Shown here: positions 1 to 6,262 of the stretch, in pieces | Layout of the letters: each line of letters opens with the position of its first letter | Position numbering within the stretch: the first letter of the stretch is position 1 | Assembly (NCBI GenBank): GCA_017999135.1 | Contig: JAGOBT010000124.1 | Span: 1 to 8,059, forward strand | Length of the DNA: 8,059 nucleotides | Direction: 5' to 3' | Origin: Burkholderiaceae bacterium | GTDB taxonomy: Bacteria; Pseudomonadota; Gammaproteobacteria; Burkholderiales; Burkholderiaceae_C | Translations under genes and position numbers: made by a program | Notes under the pieces: generated by a model | Databases searched by the model: none | What the model saw: the letters and a program-made list of their open reading frames with translations, nothing else | Told to the model about the DNA's origin: nothing

Positions 1-1200
1 GCTGGGGCAGACGGTGACCAGTGCATGGCGGTACAGCGCGCGCAGAGACGGCGCCGGCACGTCGTCGAGGATGTGCACCACGCCGCGTGCCACCCAGGGC
101 AGCAGCTTGCGCACGATGGCGCGGTTGTCCCAGCCCAGCATGCCCACCAGCACCAGTTGCAGGCCGGGGTGGGTGGTGGCGCGCAGGGTTTCCCAGGCAG
201 CCAGCAGCGTGAGGTGGTTCTTGCGTGGCTCCAGCGTGGACACCATCAGCAGGTACCCTGCCGCTGCGGCCGACACCATGGCGTTGTCGGCCTGCCGGCC
301 ACCCGCCTCGGCCTGCACCTGGCGGTTGGCGCGGGTGCTGAGGATGTCGTCGATCAGCTCGGGGGCGGTGTCCTCGGCGTAGTAGCGCTGCGACACCATG
401 TTGGGGATGGTCACCGCCCGCGGCTCAGCCTCGGGAAACACGGACAGCAGGTCATGGCGGCTGGCGTCGGACACACAGGCGAACCAGGCGCCGTCATGCA
501 CGTTGCGCCGCAGCGCCTGGTAGTGCGATGCCTGGTGGTGCGCGCGGTCGGTGATGGTGTGCGGCATCAGCATGGGAATGGCATCGTGGTAGCGCACCAC
601 CAGGCGGGTGCGCGGGCTGACACGGCCTGGGTAGGGCGTCTCGGCCACCAGCAGGTCGTAGCCCCGGGTGTCCAGCCGCGGGTAGACGGCAGCGCCCAGC
701 CGCCGGGTGAGCAGCGCACCCGCATGCGCCGCCGACCACGGCAGGCGCGCCACCCGGTAGCGCGCCGCCGTGACGGCCGCAAAGTCTTCGGGCGGCAGGG
801 TGTTGGCGAACATGGCGCGCCAGACGAAGTCTTCAAAACCGGCCGCCTCGAAGCGGGTGAGCGGCTGCGACCGGCCCAGCAGCGCCCCCACGACCGTGCC
901 CGCCGACGCCAGGCCCAGGCGCAGCAACTGGGCGGCGCGCCGCACATCGCCCTGCTGCTCACCCGGCTGCAGCGACAACACCACCCGCGACAGGCGGTTG
1001 ACACGCCGGTCGGCCGACCAGGCCGCGCCTTCGGTCTCATCGACCGGCACGCCCCGGGCCAGCAGCTGGTTGCTGCTTTGCAACAGGCCGTCCACCTGCA
1101 GCCCGGCCAGGCGGGCCAGGCCGCGAAACAGCAACCGCGTTTCTTGCGGAATGCCGGCATGGCCATCCAGGGCCGGGCGCAGTTCGAGCAGGATCTTCAC
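1..1200 (-). CDS. GT4-type glycosyltransferase, C-terminus cut by the left window edge
   Basis: The first 400 codons of a glycosyltransferase are visible, read from a GTG at 1200 and open to position 1. The start MKILLELRPALDGHAGIPQE (GTG read as Met) is typical of one GT4 subfamily found in polysaccharide loci and begins 16 bp after the kpsT stop. I see no clear Shine-Dalgarno, so the start rests on this N-terminal match and spacing. An unusually long acceptor domain (about residues 1-265, including YHDAIPM at 204-210 and CVSDASRHD at 242-250) is followed by the GT-B donor domain, which opens with VSTLEPRKNH (320-329) and LVLVGMLGW (349-357). The visible part stops at ALVTVCPS, exactly where the nucleotide-sugar-binding E-x7-E motif would normally follow. 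Roughly 80-100 residues are therefore probably missing. It presumably adds a sugar from an NDP donor to the polysaccharide in the cytoplasm. Family assignment is firm; donor and linkage are unknown. Confidence 0.88.
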   Translation of the reverse strand, partial: MKILLELRPALDGHAGIPQETRLLFRGLARLAGLQVDGLLQSSNQLLARGVPVDETEGAAWSADRRVNRLSRVVLSLQPGEQQGDVRRAAQLLRLGLASAGTVVGALLGRSQPLTRFEAAGFEDFVWRAMFANTLPPEDFAAVTAARYRVARLPWSAAHAGALLTRRLGAAVYPRLDTRGYDLLVAETPYPGRVSPRTRLVVRYHDAIPMLMPHTITDRAHHQASHYQALRRNVHDGAWFACVSDASRHDLLSVFPEAEPRAVTIPNMVSQRYYAEDTAPELIDDILSTRANRQVQAEAGGRQADNAMVSAAAAGYLLMVSTLEPRKNHLTLLAAWETLRATTHPGLQLVLVGMLGWDNRAIVRKLLPWVARGVVHILDDVPAPSLRALYRHALVTVCPS

Positions 1201-1216
1201 AACAGCGCAGTGTCGC

Positions 1217-1894
1217 TCAGGCCGACACCGGGGCAGGCGCCGGTGCGGGCTGGGATTCATAGAACGCGTAGGCCGCGTCCACGGTGTCGAACTCGAACAG
1301 GCGCCCGCCGTGCAACACGCAGGCGCGCTGGCAGTACAAGCGGATCACATCGGCGTCGTGCGTGACCAGGATGAAGGCGCGGTCGCGCCGTTTCTGGAAC
1401 AGCTCGACATGGCAGCGGTCGTGGAAGCGCTTGTCGCCGACGACCATGGCTTCGTCGATGAGGAAGCAGTCGAACTCGATGGCCATGGACAGCGCAAACG
1501 CCAGCCGCGTGACCATGCCCATCGAGTAATGCGACACCGGCTCCTTGAAGTACGTGCCCAGTTCGGTGAACTCTTCGACAAACGGCAGCAGCGGGCGGTG
1601 GTCGACGCCATAGATGCGGCAGATGAACTTCAGGTTGTCCAGCCCGGTCAGGTTGGTCTGGAACGCGCCGCCGAAGGCCAGCGGCCACGACACGGACATG
1701 CCGCGGTGGATGCGGCCCGAGGTGGGCATCTCGGCGCCGCTGAGCAGGCGGATCAACGTGGACTTGCCCGCGCCATTGCGGCCCAGGATGCCGACATGGC
1801 GGCCGGGCTCCAGGCGCAGGTTGATGCGGTCGAGCACCGTGCGCGGGCCGAAGCGCGTGCGGTAGACCTTGCTGACGTTGTCGACGTGGATCAC
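1217..1894 (-). CDS. kpsT: Capsular polysaccharide export ABC transporter, ATP-binding protein (KpsT/CtrD/BexA family)
   Basis: This 225-residue ATPase would power export of the finished polysaccharide through the KpsM channel, working as a dimer on the cytoplasmic face. Visible motifs are Walker A GRNGAGKST (38-46), a Q-loop in AFQTNLTG (Q79), a degenerate ABC signature YSMGM (123-127) instead of LSGGQ, Walker B FLIDE (144-148) and the switch histidine H179 in VTHD. YSxGM-type signatures and SWPLAFGG (69-76) are typical of KpsT proteins. Length is normal for KpsT and too short for Wzt, which carries an extra C-terminal sugar-binding domain. The protein ends in an Ala-Pro-rich tail (about 216-225) with no obvious function. 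Its GTG start overlaps the kpsM stop as GTGA and has a strong GGAGG four bases upstream, which fixes the start. Confidence 0.95.
   Translation of the reverse strand: MIHVDNVSKVYRTRFGPRTVLDRINLRLEPGRHVGILGRNGAGKSTLIRLLSGAEMPTSGRIHRGMSVSWPLAFGGAFQTNLTGLDNLKFICRIYGVDHRPLLPFVEEFTELGTYFKEPVSHYSMGMVTRLAFALSMAIEFDCFLIDEAMVVGDKRFHDRCHVELFQKRRDRAFILVTHDADVIRLYCQRACVLHGGRLFEFDTVDAAYAFYESQPAPAPAPVSA
1226..1245. repeat. Small inverted repeat at the kpsT 3' end
   Basis: The arms caccgg (1226-1231) and ccggtg (1240-1245) flank an 8-base loop. They lie within the codons for the Ala-Pro tail of KpsT, about 26 bp before the GTG of the next glycosyltransferase. The hairpin could modulate initiation of that gene, but chance in GC-rich coding DNA is equally likely. 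Confidence 0.3.
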
Positions 1895-2709
1895 TGCGCC
1901 TCCACGCGGCGCCCGGCCACCCGCAGCAGCAGCAGGCCGACCAAGGTGAGCAGCAGGCTGAAGGTGGCCATGTAGCCCAGGTCGTAGTGGGTGCGCACGC
2001 TGTCGCCGAAGAAGCCGTCACGCACCATTTCCACGCCGTGCACCATGGGGAACAGCAAGACCACCTGCTGCCCGGCCCTGGGCAGCGCGTCGACCATGAA
2101 CGCGGCGCCGGACAGCGGGAACAACAGATAGGCGACCGGCGCCCAGATGCGCGTGACGATTTCGTTGAAGGCACTGGCGGCGCCCACCGCCAGGCCCAGT
2201 GCAGCACCGAACCAGCAGAGCAACAGCCAGCCGGCCAGCACCTTGAGCAGATCATCGGGCGACGCCATGGCGTCGACACCGACGAAGACCACCGACAGCA
2301 CGGCGAACGACGCGGTTGCACCGGCGATCTCCAGCAGGATGCGGGCGGCAAAGACATCCAGCACCCGCACATTGCGGTGGTACAGCAGGTTCAGGTTCTG
2401 GTGGATGGCATTGACGCAGTGGGTCACCGTGTTGCGCCACACCAGCACCGACGAATAGCCGGTGATGGCAAAGGCCACGATCGGCAGGTTCGACCCCTGG
2501 CTGGCGCCCACGGCCGTCCACAGGGCGGCCACACCCAGCGTGAACAGCATCGGCTCGACCACCAGCCACAGCAGACCCAGGTTGCGGCGGCCGAACCGGG
2601 TGATCAGCTCGCGCAGCAGCAGCGCGCGGATGACCCGGGCCTGGATCACCAGCGACCGGCCCAGCGACGGCGCGCCAGCCTGCCTGGGCACGCCGAGGTC
2701 AGTCGACAT
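1891..2709 (-). CDS. kpsM: Capsular polysaccharide export ABC transporter, permease (KpsM/CtrC/BexB family, ABC-2 type)
   Basis: This 272-residue inner-membrane protein would form, as a dimer, the channel through which KpsT drives the polymer. The cytoplasmic N-terminus leads into RELITRFGRRNLGLLWLVVEP (33-53), the amphipathic element and first membrane segment typical of the ABC-2 polysaccharide permeases. About six hydrophobic segments follow, near 44-66, 73-92, 118-145, 155-180, 190-208 and 246-264. Length matches KpsM-type permeases (about 260-270). I chose ATG 2709 over a longer reading from 2868 because the extra N-terminus would lie almost wholly inside kpsE and reads as low-complexity out-of-frame sequence, whereas ATG 2709 has AGGG just upstream. 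The gene overlaps the end of kpsE by 11 bp and its TGA overlaps the kpsT GTG, so kpsE-kpsM-kpsT look translationally coupled. Confidence 0.95.
   Translation of the reverse strand: MSTDLGVPRQAGAPSLGRSLVIQARVIRALLLRELITRFGRRNLGLLWLVVEPMLFTLGVAALWTAVGASQGSNLPIVAFAITGYSSVLVWRNTVTHCVNAIHQNLNLLYHRNVRVLDVFAARILLEIAGATASFAVLSVVFVGVDAMASPDDLLKVLAGWLLLCWFGAALGLAVGAASAFNEIVTRIWAPVAYLLFPLSGAAFMVDALPRAGQQVVLLFPMVHGVEMVRDGFFGDSVRTHYDLGYMATFSLLLTLVGLLLLRVAGRRVEAQ
1899..1903 (-). promoter_or_regulatory. Ribosome binding site of kpsT, inside the kpsM 3' end
   Basis: The minus strand reads GGAGG, then four bases, then the GTG start at 1894. It is the clearest Shine-Dalgarno in the window. It lies within the last codons of kpsM, supporting both the GTG start and coupled translation. 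Confidence 0.75.
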
Positions 2710-3850
2710 GTTCCCTGACGCCGGCCAGGATGAGGCTGAGAACCCCCCAGGCCACCAGCCCGAGCAGGAACACCGTGAAGACCGACCGGACGCGACGCGG
2801 CTCCATCGATTCGTCAGGCAGGCTGGGTTGCACCAGCCGCTCCAGGTAGAGCTGCTTGCGCTGGGCATCGAGGCGCGCCGTTTCCAGGGCCGTCATGGCC
2901 GAGGCCAGCTGCTTGTCGGCGAAGCCCTTGTCGAGGACCAGACGGTCATAGGCCGGTGCCTTGGCACTGAGCGAGCCCTTGCCCCCGGTGACCTGCGCGG
3001 TCTCGGCGGCCACGGCCTTGCGCAGCCCGTCCACGCGCGTGGCCAGCGACGCCAGTTGCGGGTTGTCGGGCGACAGTCGCTTGACTTCAGTCAACTGCGC
3101 CTGGGCCGAGAGCAGTTCTTCCTGCAGCCTGGCCACCGCCTGCAGCCGCAGGGCCGACTCGCCGGTGGGATCGAACACCGACCGGTCGCTGCGGAAGGCG
3201 GACAGGGCCAGGGCGGTCGCCCTGACCTTGTCTTCGGCGAGCGCCACCTCGGCCTTTGCGGAGGCCAGCAGGTCTTGCTGGCCGCGCTGGTTCAGGGTGT
3301 TGACCAGGCGCTCGCCCATCTGCAGCAGCAGTTCATTGATGCGGCGCGCGTCGTCGGCGGTGTAGGCAGACACCCGCAGCACCGAGATCGACGCGCCCGG
3401 GTCGTAGTCGATCTGCACATGCTTCAGGTAGTGGGCATGGAAGGCCTCGAAGCTGTCGTCCAGGTCGAACCCGGGGAAGCGGTTGAACCGGTCAATGGCC
3501 GGGCTGCTGAAGGCGGCCTTGACCTGCAGCTTGTCGTCCAGCTCGCGCAGGGCGTCGCGCGAGAGGGCGAAGTGATGCACCAGGTAGGTGTCATCGCTCG
3601 ATTTGGAGAATGCCGTTCCGCCCAGCAGGGCACCCAGGCCGGTGGCCTGTGCCCGGGCCGGGCTGCGCACGACGAAGCGGGCCTCGGAGATGTACACATC
3701 GGACGCGATCAGGCCGAAGTACACGGCCGCCAGCACCGTGGGCAACAGCACCGTCAGCGCAAAGGTGGCACCGAGCCGGCGCCTGAGGCGGGTGAACAGG
3801 CCGATCGGCAGCGCGGGCTGCGCCGGCTGGTCAGGAGATAGTGGATCCAC
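2699..3850 (-). CDS. kpsE: Capsule polysaccharide export inner-membrane protein (KpsE/CtrB/BexC family, PCP-3)
   Basis: This 383-residue protein matches the polysaccharide co-polymerase/membrane-fusion-like partner of KpsMT, which links the inner-membrane ABC exporter to the outer-membrane OPX channel. It has the expected layout: a short cytoplasmic N-terminus with basic residues (RLRRR, 21-25), a membrane segment at about 28-50, then YISEARFVVRSP (53-64) entering a large periplasmic domain. Alanine- and glutamine-rich helices likely to form coiled coil lie at about 190-285 and 310-338. The proline-rich motif QPSLPDESMEPRR (341-353) precedes the second membrane segment (about 355-376) and a short tail. 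The start is a GTG at 3850; GGAG lies about 12 bases upstream, rather far, so the exact start is less certain than the identity. The gene begins 20 bp after a glycosyltransferase. No KpsD/OPX gene is in view. Confidence 0.94.
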   Translation of the reverse strand: MDPLSPDQPAQPALPIGLFTRLRRRLGATFALTVLLPTVLAAVYFGLIASDVYISEARFVVRSPARAQATGLGALLGGTAFSKSSDDTYLVHHFALSRDALRELDDKLQVKAAFSSPAIDRFNRFPGFDLDDSFEAFHAHYLKHVQIDYDPGASISVLRVSAYTADDARRINELLLQMGERLVNTLNQRGQQDLLASAKAEVALAEDKVRATALALSAFRSDRSVFDPTGESALRLQAVARLQEELLSAQAQLTEVKRLSPDNPQLASLATRVDGLRKAVAAETAQVTGGKGSLSAKAPAYDRLVLDKGFADKQLASAMTALETARLDAQRKQLYLERLVQPSLPDESMEPRRVRSVFTVFLLGLVAWGVLSLILAGVREHVD

Positions 3851-3870
3851 GGTCTGGGTTCGCTCCGGTC

Positions 3871-4995
3871 TCAGTGCGCCAGCAGCCGCCGGTACAGATC
3901 GACGACATGCTGGGTCATCAGCACCGCGTCGAACTCGCGCAGGTAGCGCTCTCGGGCGGCCTGGCCCAAACGCGCGCGAAGTGCGTCATCCGCCAGCAGC
4001 TGCGATAGTAATCTGGCCAGTTCGTCCGGCTGGCCGACGGGCACGTTGAAGCCGGTCAGCCCATGCCGGTTGACCCAGGGAACGCCCGAGCCGACGATGT
4101 CGGTGGCGATGATGGGCTTGCCCATCATCATGGCCTCCAGCAAGACGACGCCGTAGGCTTCGGACCGCACCGTGGACGACATGCAGAAGACGTCACAGGC
4201 CAGGAAGTAGCCGGCCAGCTCACCGTCCTGCACATGCCCCAGCAGCCGCACCTTGTGGCCCAGGCCTTGGCTGGTGACCTGGGCACGCAGCTGCGGCAGC
4301 ATCTCGCCGTCGCCCCCGATCAGCACGACGGTGTCGTCGGGCAGCGCCGCAGCGGCCCGGATCAGCACATCGAAGCCCTTGTAGTACGCCATGCGCCCCA
4401 GCGCGAACACGATGCGCCGGCCGCCGTAGCGCTGCCGCAGCATGTCGGCGGCAGCGACGTCGGCAGGCGCCCGGTCGTCGCTGATGCCGATCGGGATCAC
4501 GCGCACCTTGGACCGCCATGCGCGCAGGGGCTCGGACGAATCGGCATAGGCCTGGCTGGTGGCGATGATCGCGTCAGCCCGCCGCAGCAGCCAGGTCTGC
4601 AGGGGCTCGTAAAGCTTCATGGCCTTGCGCTGGCGGATGACGTCACTGTGCCAGTGCACCACCACGGGCACCCGCGGGCGCACCAGGAAGAGCGCCAGCG
4701 CGGCCATCGGATCGGGCATGTGCAGGTGGATCAGTTCATGCTGGCTGGCGAGCCGCCGCAGTTCGCGCACCATCGCCGGCGCCATCGAGGTGGACAGCAC
4801 CATGCCGAACGAACCGGCGCGCACCACGTCATAGCCCGCTGGCTGGTGCTCGACGACGGTGTCACGCTGCTGGTTGGAGCAGAGCACATCGCTGCGCACG
4901 CCGACGCGGCCCAAGCCCTCGGCCAGTTCCCAGGCGACACGCTCGATCCCGCCCATGACCGGCTTGTAGAACTTGCTGACCTGCAGGATCTTCAT
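3871..4995 (-). CDS. GT4-type glycosyltransferase, complete
   Basis: This 374-residue GT-B fold enzyme is likely a retaining glycosyltransferase that adds one sugar of the capsule repeat or its primer in the cytoplasm. The N-terminal acceptor domain starts MKILQVSKFYKPVMGGIERV, with the nucleotide-binding glycine pair of GT4 enzymes at 15-16. HLHMPDP (90-96) and VVHWHSDVIRQ (112-122) are typical of this family. The donor domain has ALGRMAYYKGFDVLI (198-212), where R201 and K206 occupy the phosphate-contacting positions, and the E-x7-E motif SEAYGVVLLEA with E279 and E287. I preferred ATG 4995 to an in-frame TTG at 5013 because MKILQVS is the usual family start and the ATG overlaps the upstream stop as ATGA, implying coupling. 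Length is normal. Donor sugar and linkage cannot be read from sequence. Confidence 0.93.
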   Translation of the reverse strand: MKILQVSKFYKPVMGGIERVAWELAEGLGRVGVRSDVLCSNQQRDTVVEHQPAGYDVVRAGSFGMVLSTSMAPAMVRELRRLASQHELIHLHMPDPMAALALFLVRPRVPVVVHWHSDVIRQRKAMKLYEPLQTWLLRRADAIIATSQAYADSSEPLRAWRSKVRVIPIGISDDRAPADVAAADMLRQRYGGRRIVFALGRMAYYKGFDVLIRAAAALPDDTVVLIGGDGEMLPQLRAQVTSQGLGHKVRLLGHVQDGELAGYFLACDVFCMSSTVRSEAYGVVLLEAMMMGKPIIATDIVGSGVPWVNRHGLTGFNVPVGQPDELARLLSQLLADDALRARLGQAARERYLREFDAVLMTQHVVDLYRRLLAH

Positions 4996-6125
4996 GATGA
5001 GGCGGCGCCGCAAGAACGGGCCGACAGCAGGTGCTGCACCAGGGTGCGGGCGGCATGGTCCCAGCGGAAGCCGGCTGCACGCGCCGCCCCGGCCTGGCGC
5101 AGCCGCGCGCGCAGCGCCGCATCGGTGCGCAACCGGTCCATGGCGGTGCTGATCTGTGCGACAGAGGTGGGGTCGAAGTACAGCGCGGCATCGCCACAGA
5201 CCTCGGGGATGGCGGCGGCGCTGGACGCAGCCACGGCGCAGCCGCAGGCCATGGCCTCGAGGGGCGGCAGGCCGAAGCCCTCGTACAGCGACGGGAAGAC
5301 CAGTGCGACGGCATGCTGGTACAGCGCCTTCAGCACCGCGTCATCGACAGAGCCGGCGTGCACCACCTGGGGCAGGTCCCCGGCACCAGGGTTCGGCCCG
5401 TCGCTGAACACCTTGGCATGGCGGTCACCAACCAGCACCAGCTGGCAGCCATGCCCGGCAGGCAGGGCCGCAAAGGCCGCTTGCAGCGCAGGCAGGTTCT
5501 TGTTGGCGTTGACGCTGCCGACCGCCAGGAAGTAGCGGCCGTCCTGCAGACCGAGACGGCCCAGCGCAGCCGGGTCGGGCGCGACGTCGGCCAGATGCTC
5601 GGCCCCGTTCGGCACCACGCCGATCGCCGTCTCGGGCAGCCCCAGCACGGCAGCCAGCCGCTGCCGCGAGAAGGCCGAGACCGTGAGCAGCTGCGCGCCC
5701 AGCCGCGGCAGCAGCCAGAACAGCGCGCGGTACCACCGGCGGAATGCCGGCCGGTAGGCGGCCGGCCGGTCGAAGACCGCCGCATCGTGGACCAGGCAGG
5801 ACTGGCGGCGCCCGAACAACGGCGCCGAGCCCGACAGGTTCAGCAGCCGGCCATGGCGGGCAGCCCAGGGCAGCATGACCTGCTCCCACAGCGCCAGAGG
5901 CAGGGGCCCGCGGCGGATCACCTGGGTTCTGATGCCGTGCATTGACGCCAGCTGAGCGCCTGGCGGCACCAGCAGCACGACATCGCAGGCCGCTGCGACC
6001 AGCCCGCCGGACCGACAGCGGTCCAGGGCTGCCATGAGTTGCCGCGCGACACGTTGGACACCGGTCGTGCGCTGCGATGCGAACTTGCCGTTGACGTAGA
6101 GCGTTGGCCTGGAAGAGGCAGCCAT
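4992..6125 (-). CDS. GT4-type glycosyltransferase, complete
   Basis: This 377-residue glycosyltransferase is the first gene after the 137-bp gap and probably opens the export operon. The N-terminal domain starts PTLYVNGKFASQRTTGVQRV (7-26), where TGVQRV matches the acceptor-side glycine loop seen in mannosyltransferase-like GT4 enzymes. LVHDAAVFDRP (111-121) and LLTVSAFSRQRL (146-157) follow. The donor domain contains FLAVGSVNANKNL (199-211) and ends with the E-x7-E motif YEGFGLPPLEAMA, E282 and E290, then IPEVCGDAALYFDP (306-319). All core GT4 landmarks are present. The ATG at 6125 has only a weak AGG-type Shine-Dalgarno nearby. A 10-bp direct repeat at 5746-5755 and 5761-5770 encodes the local RPAAYRPA stretch. 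Its TGA overlaps the next gene's ATG. Substrate is unknown; some relatives act on GDP-mannose or rhamnose donors, but that is not evidence here. Confidence 0.93.
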   Translation of the reverse strand: MAASSRPTLYVNGKFASQRTTGVQRVARQLMAALDRCRSGGLVAAACDVVLLVPPGAQLASMHGIRTQVIRRGPLPLALWEQVMLPWAARHGRLLNLSGSAPLFGRRQSCLVHDAAVFDRPAAYRPAFRRWYRALFWLLPRLGAQLLTVSAFSRQRLAAVLGLPETAIGVVPNGAEHLADVAPDPAALGRLGLQDGRYFLAVGSVNANKNLPALQAAFAALPAGHGCQLVLVGDRHAKVFSDGPNPGAGDLPQVVHAGSVDDAVLKALYQHAVALVFPSLYEGFGLPPLEAMACGCAVAASSAAAIPEVCGDAALYFDPTSVAQISTAMDRLRTDAALRARLRQAGAARAAGFRWDHAARTLVQHLLSARSCGAASS

Positions 6126-6262
6126 GCCTGCAGGAATCTTTCGAGGAACGTCAATGCAAGGTGGGTGGAATGGCTGTCAGGTCGGCCGTGGCGAAATGCT
6201 GGTTGCTGCGGGCGGTCACATCAGCGTGGTGACGCCGTGCAACCCGACGTCAGCCACCCCAA
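6126..6262 (-). other. Non-coding gap between the dehydratase and the export operon, possible regulatory region
   Basis: This 137-bp stretch is the only appreciable intergenic space in the window; every other junction overlaps or is 16-20 bp long. It is the natural place for a promoter driving the leftward operon from 6125. I could not find a convincing sigma-70 promoter: the best minus-strand candidate, TTGCAC followed 16 bases later by TGTGAC, has a poor -10. It contains the inverted repeat listed at 6215-6233. No T-tract terminator follows the dehydratase stop. No small ORF is supported. Confidence 0.4.
6215..6233. repeat. Inverted repeat GTCAC-N9-GTGAC in the intergenic gap
   Basis: Perfect 5-bp arms at 6215-6219 and 6229-6233 are separated by nine bases. 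Pairing extends outward to ggc/gcc (6211-6213 and 6234-6236) if one G at 6214 is bulged. It lies 90-111 bp upstream of the first glycosyltransferase ATG, a position suited to an operator. Such short arms occur often by chance in GC-rich DNA, so a regulatory role is only a suggestion. Confidence 0.3.

Noticed and set aside
25..1365. Long plus-strand open frame of 446 codons
   Set aside because: It lies antisense to a recognisable glycosyltransferase and the kpsT end, is dominated by His/Gln/Arg/Gly and shows no domain. Long antisense frames are expected in GC-rich coding DNA.
770..1975. Plus-strand open frame of 401 codons across the kpsT region
   Set aside because: It is antisense to the clear KpsT ATPase and part of two neighbours, with Arg/Ser-rich low-complexity translation and no motif.
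1217..2709. O-antigen Wzm/Wzt exporter
   Set aside because: The ATPase is 225 residues without the Wzt C-terminal carbohydrate-binding domain, and the adjacent gene is a KpsE-type co-polymerase, which belongs to capsule export.
1891..2868. Longer KpsM reading starting at 2868 (325 residues)
   Set aside because: The extra 53 residues lie almost wholly inside kpsE, read as Ser/Trp/Arg-rich shadow sequence and have no family counterpart. ATG 2709 gives the normal KpsM length.
2462..3841. Plus-strand open frame of 459 codons opposite kpsE
   Set aside because: It mirrors kpsE and the kpsM start, is rich in Gly/Gln/His/Arg, and has no recognisable fold. The minus strand explains the sequence fully.
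4063..5535. Plus-strand open frame of 490 codons
   Set aside because: It spans two well-supported minus-strand glycosyltransferases with complete motifs. Its own translation is compositionally biased and unrecognisable.
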